NCBI GenBank assembly: GCA_964605715.1
Contig: CAZSDV010000013.1
Coordinates: 1 to 42,689, forward strand
DNA length: 42,689 nt
Direction: 5' to 3'
From: JAPUME01 sp964605715
GTDB lineage: Bacteria > Acidobacteriota > Terriglobia > UBA7540 > JAPUME01
Shown here: positions 41,048 through 42,689 of the stretch, in pieces
Position numbering within the stretch: position 1 is the stretch's first letter
How the letters are laid out: each line of letters starts with the position of its first letter
Notes under the pieces: generated by a model
Database searches by the model: none
What the model was told of the DNA's origin: nothing
What the model saw: the letters and a program-made list of their open reading frames with translations, nothing else
Made by a program: the position numbers and the translations under genes

Positions 41048-42112
41048 TTAAGATTCCTGAGGCTTTAAAACTGCCTTGACAATCTTTCGGGTGTGCATGC
41101 CATTAATACAATCTTGCCAGTCTTTCAGTGGCGCAATTTTTCCCACTAGCGGGCCCACACGGATTTTTCCAGCCGTCATCAGAGCAATGACGTTTTCCCA
41201 AGTAGGATAGTTGTGGCTAAAGCTTCCTTGTAGCGTCACGGCCTTTTGGACTAAAGGGTCAAGCGAAAAATCAAGTGGCGTCGGTCCCCAACCTACTTTA
41301 GTGATTTGTCCGCCCGGCCGTATGATCGACAATGCTTGCTTGAGCGACGCCGAATGACCCGTAGCATCAATAACCACCTGGACGCCTAACCCATCACCAA
41401 TGGCATTAAATTTCTCAACCGGATTTTCTGATTCCACATCAATGGTGAGATCAGCTCCGAGTTCCTTCGCCAGCTCCAACCTTGGCTGGTCTGCGGTAAC
41501 ACCGAGCATTATGATTGGGCTAGCTCCGCAAATCCTGGCCATCTGGAGACAGAGTAAGCCGATAGGGCCCGGTCCCATCACCGCTACCGGTTCTCCTGGT
41601 TGGATGTTGGATTTAACTCCCACAGCATTATAGGCAACACAGCACGGTTCCGTCATTGCTGCTTCCTCAAAACTTAGGCAAGTGGGCAATCGATGAAGGC
41701 AGCGTTCCGGGACATTCACATACTGTGCCATACCCCCGTCCACCCCATATCCAAAACCTAGCCGCTTAGAGCAAAGATTGTATTCCCCTCCGAGGCAATA
41801 AGTGCAAATCCCGCAAATGCGCGCTGCGGTCTCTGAAACCACCCGATCCCCCTCAACAAAACCACGCACCAGCTTCCCTTTCCCAGCAACAATCCCGCAG
41901 AATTCATGACCCAGAACAACCGGTACATTCACTTTCCAGCTCTGCGAGTTATGGTACTGATGAACTTCACTTCCGCAGACACTCACAGCCTGGACTGCCA
42001 GCAAAACTTCATCCGGTAAAACTTCCGGAATTGGCCACTCGCGCAACTCAACGGCCATCTCTTTGATTGCGTAATGCACTACAGCAGACATTGTGGAACT
42101 TGGTTTAGCCAT
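41048..42112 (-). CDS. Zinc-dependent medium-chain alcohol/sorbitol-type dehydrogenase
   Basis: 354 residues, MDR superfamily. Catalytic zinc ligands: Cys in 'VSVCGSEVHQYH' and His-Glu in 'VLGHEFCG'. The structural zinc loop is 'CGICTYCLGGEYNLC'. The NAD-binding motif is 'VAVMGPGPIGLLCLQMA'. The wording is closest to sorbitol/threonine-type dehydrogenases that oxidise polyols or hydroxy-acids. It begins 5 bases after the HPS-like gene's stop and is followed by the TIM-barrel epimerase, so these three act in one sugar pathway. The exact substrate is unknown. Confidence 0.92.
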   Translation of the reverse strand: MAKPSSTMSAVVHYAIKEMAVELREWPIPEVLPDEVLLAVQAVSVCGSEVHQYHNSQSWKVNVPVVLGHEFCGIVAGKGKLVRGFVEGDRVVSETAARICGICTYCLGGEYNLCSKRLGFGYGVDGGMAQYVNVPERCLHRLPTCLSFEEAAMTEPCCVAYNAVGVKSNIQPGEPVAVMGPGPIGLLCLQMARICGASPIIMLGVTADQPRLELAKELGADLTIDVESENPVEKFNAIGDGLGVQVVIDATGHSASLKQALSIIRPGGQITKVGWGPTPLDFSLDPLVQKAVTLQGSFSHNYPTWENVIALMTAGKIRVGPLVGKIAPLKDWQDCINGMHTRKIVKAVLKPQES

Positions 42113-42117
42113 TCCTC

Positions 42118-42689
42118 TTAACTCCGAATGCGGGTGACGATTTCTTGCAAGATTGCTTCGATATCATCTCCTGAAGACTTGAAGGCATCAGAATCAATCA
42201 CCAGAGGTGCACCCAACACTACAAGTGGCGCGCCAAGCTTTGGCATTTGGATCGCCTGTTCAATTGTCAAACCTCCAACGGCCTGTACAGGAATCCCAAC
42301 CGCCTCAACCACGTTAGCCAGTTCATCAAGGGGGCTCACCTCCTGGATTTCCCGCCTTTCATCATAGCCAACATGATGGATTATATAGTCCACGCCCATC
42401 TCCTCCATTCTCTGGGCGCAAGCGCCCTTATCCTCCGCGCCCAAGTCATCACCCATTACCTTTAAGTTGTAATCCTTTGCTGCTTCAACCACCACCCGAA
42501 GAGTAGCTGGGTGGGCACGGGCCATGACCACCACATGCGTTGCACCCGCCTTGGCTGCCAGCTCAGCTTCAAGATATCCTCCATCCATGATCTTTAGATC
42601 GGCAACAATCGGATGGTTCGGAAACTCTTCCCGTAGCGCCCGAACAGAACCCAATCCCTCCGCCAAAATCAGTGGTGTTCCTGCCTCCA
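42118..42689 (-). CDS. 3-hexulose-6-phosphate synthase / KGPDC-family enzyme (5' end outside window)
   Basis: C-terminal 190 residues of an orotidine-decarboxylase-like TIM barrel. 'PIVADLKIMDGGYLE' holds the catalytic Asp-x-Lys and Asp; 'VDYIIHHVGYDERRE' and 'IPVQAVGGLTIEQA' are the phosphate-binding strands. The frame stays open to the window edge (…EAGTPLILAEGLG), which matches family N-terminal sequence, so the gene is cut by the edge rather than starting at the TTG near 42666. Family members are 3-hexulose-6-phosphate synthases (formaldehyde fixation) or 3-keto-L-gulonate-6-phosphate decarboxylases; which one cannot be decided. First gene of the operon as far as seen. Confidence 0.85.
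   Translation of the reverse strand, partial: EAGTPLILAEGLGSVRALREEFPNHPIVADLKIMDGGYLEAELAAKAGATHVVVMARAHPATLRVVVEAAKDYNLKVMGDDLGAEDKGACAQRMEEMGVDYIIHHVGYDERREIQEVSPLDELANVVEAVGIPVQAVGGLTIEQAIQMPKLGAPLVVLGAPLVIDSDAFKSSGDDIEAILQEIVTRIRS

Noticed and set aside
42118..42666. Complete HPS-like gene starting at TTG 42666
   Set aside because: The frame remains open to the edge and the extra residues match the family, so the gene is truncated by the window.

Overview
This is a bacterial chromosomal segment of roughly balanced base composition. It carries three runs of N (10, 100 and 10 bases), so it is probably a draft or metagenome-derived scaffold. Genes are densely packed on both strands in short operons. 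Bacterial hallmarks are release factor 1 with PrmC, ribosomal protein L31, SelB, Lon, and the DapA/B/D/E lysine route under a lysine riboswitch. A Tat-exported Gfo/Idh/MocA oxidoreductase, an archaeal/fungal-type aspartate-semialdehyde dehydrogenase, ThyX, CstA, a family 5 uracil-DNA glycosylase and a bacterial PolB2-like polymerase fit an uncultured environmental lineage such as Acidobacteriota or a neighbouring phylum. That placement is a low-confidence inference. I see no phage, IS element, integrase, CRISPR array, rRNA or tRNA.

Layout. 1-1.7 kb: aldo/keto reductase and Ogt-type methyltransferase (minus). 2.1-3.5 kb: Tat-exported oxidoreductase. 3.5-8.5 kb: promoter, lysine riboswitch and terminator, then dapE-asd-dapB-dapA-dapD, a near-complete succinylase route from aspartyl phosphate towards diaminopimelate. 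8.5-10.2 kb: Tag glycosylase and tagatose-bisphosphate-type aldolase (minus). 10.4-14.3 kb: selB, an alkaline-phosphatase-like protein with an eroded metal site, and an SDR. 14.5-16.0 kb: UdgB and a convergent SDR. 16.2-19.4 kb (minus): a three-gene cassette encoding a RecA-like protein without Walker residues, a small helical protein, and a family B DNA polymerase with altered catalytic motifs. 19.7-22.6 kb: pyrE with an apparent ATT start, a membrane protein, a small orphan and a DUF4432 sugar-epimerase-like protein. 22.6-26.9 kb: secreted HEAT-like protein, Lon, and a Lys/Ala/Pro repeat protein interrupted by a 100-base gap. 27.3-33.8 kb: membrane glycosyltransferase, zinc-ribbon protein, then prfA-prmC-dinB-CCA/poly(A) nucleotidyltransferase. 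33.8-37.6 kb (minus): CstA transporter followed by a large FAD/membrane/ferredoxin fusion. 37.8-39.0 kb: rpmE and thyX. 39.0-42.7 kb (minus): lipid-anchored-looking FG-GAP protein and a sugar-catabolic operon (HPS-like decarboxylase/synthase, zinc dehydrogenase, TIM-barrel epimerase) that runs off the right edge.

The most interesting element is the PolB2-like cassette at 16.2-19.4 kb. It has its own consensus-like promoter and a nearby inverted repeat, and it sits in a window that also holds Ogt, Tag, UdgB and DinB. It looks like a DNA-damage-tolerance module in which both the polymerase proofreading domain and the RecA-like partner have lost canonical active-site residues. Other points of interest are the lysine riboswitch whose terminator abuts the dapE start codon, the FAD fusion with an orphan reductase tail, a perfect 19-bp palindrome upstream of selB, and a histone-H1-like repeat gene left unresolved by assembly.
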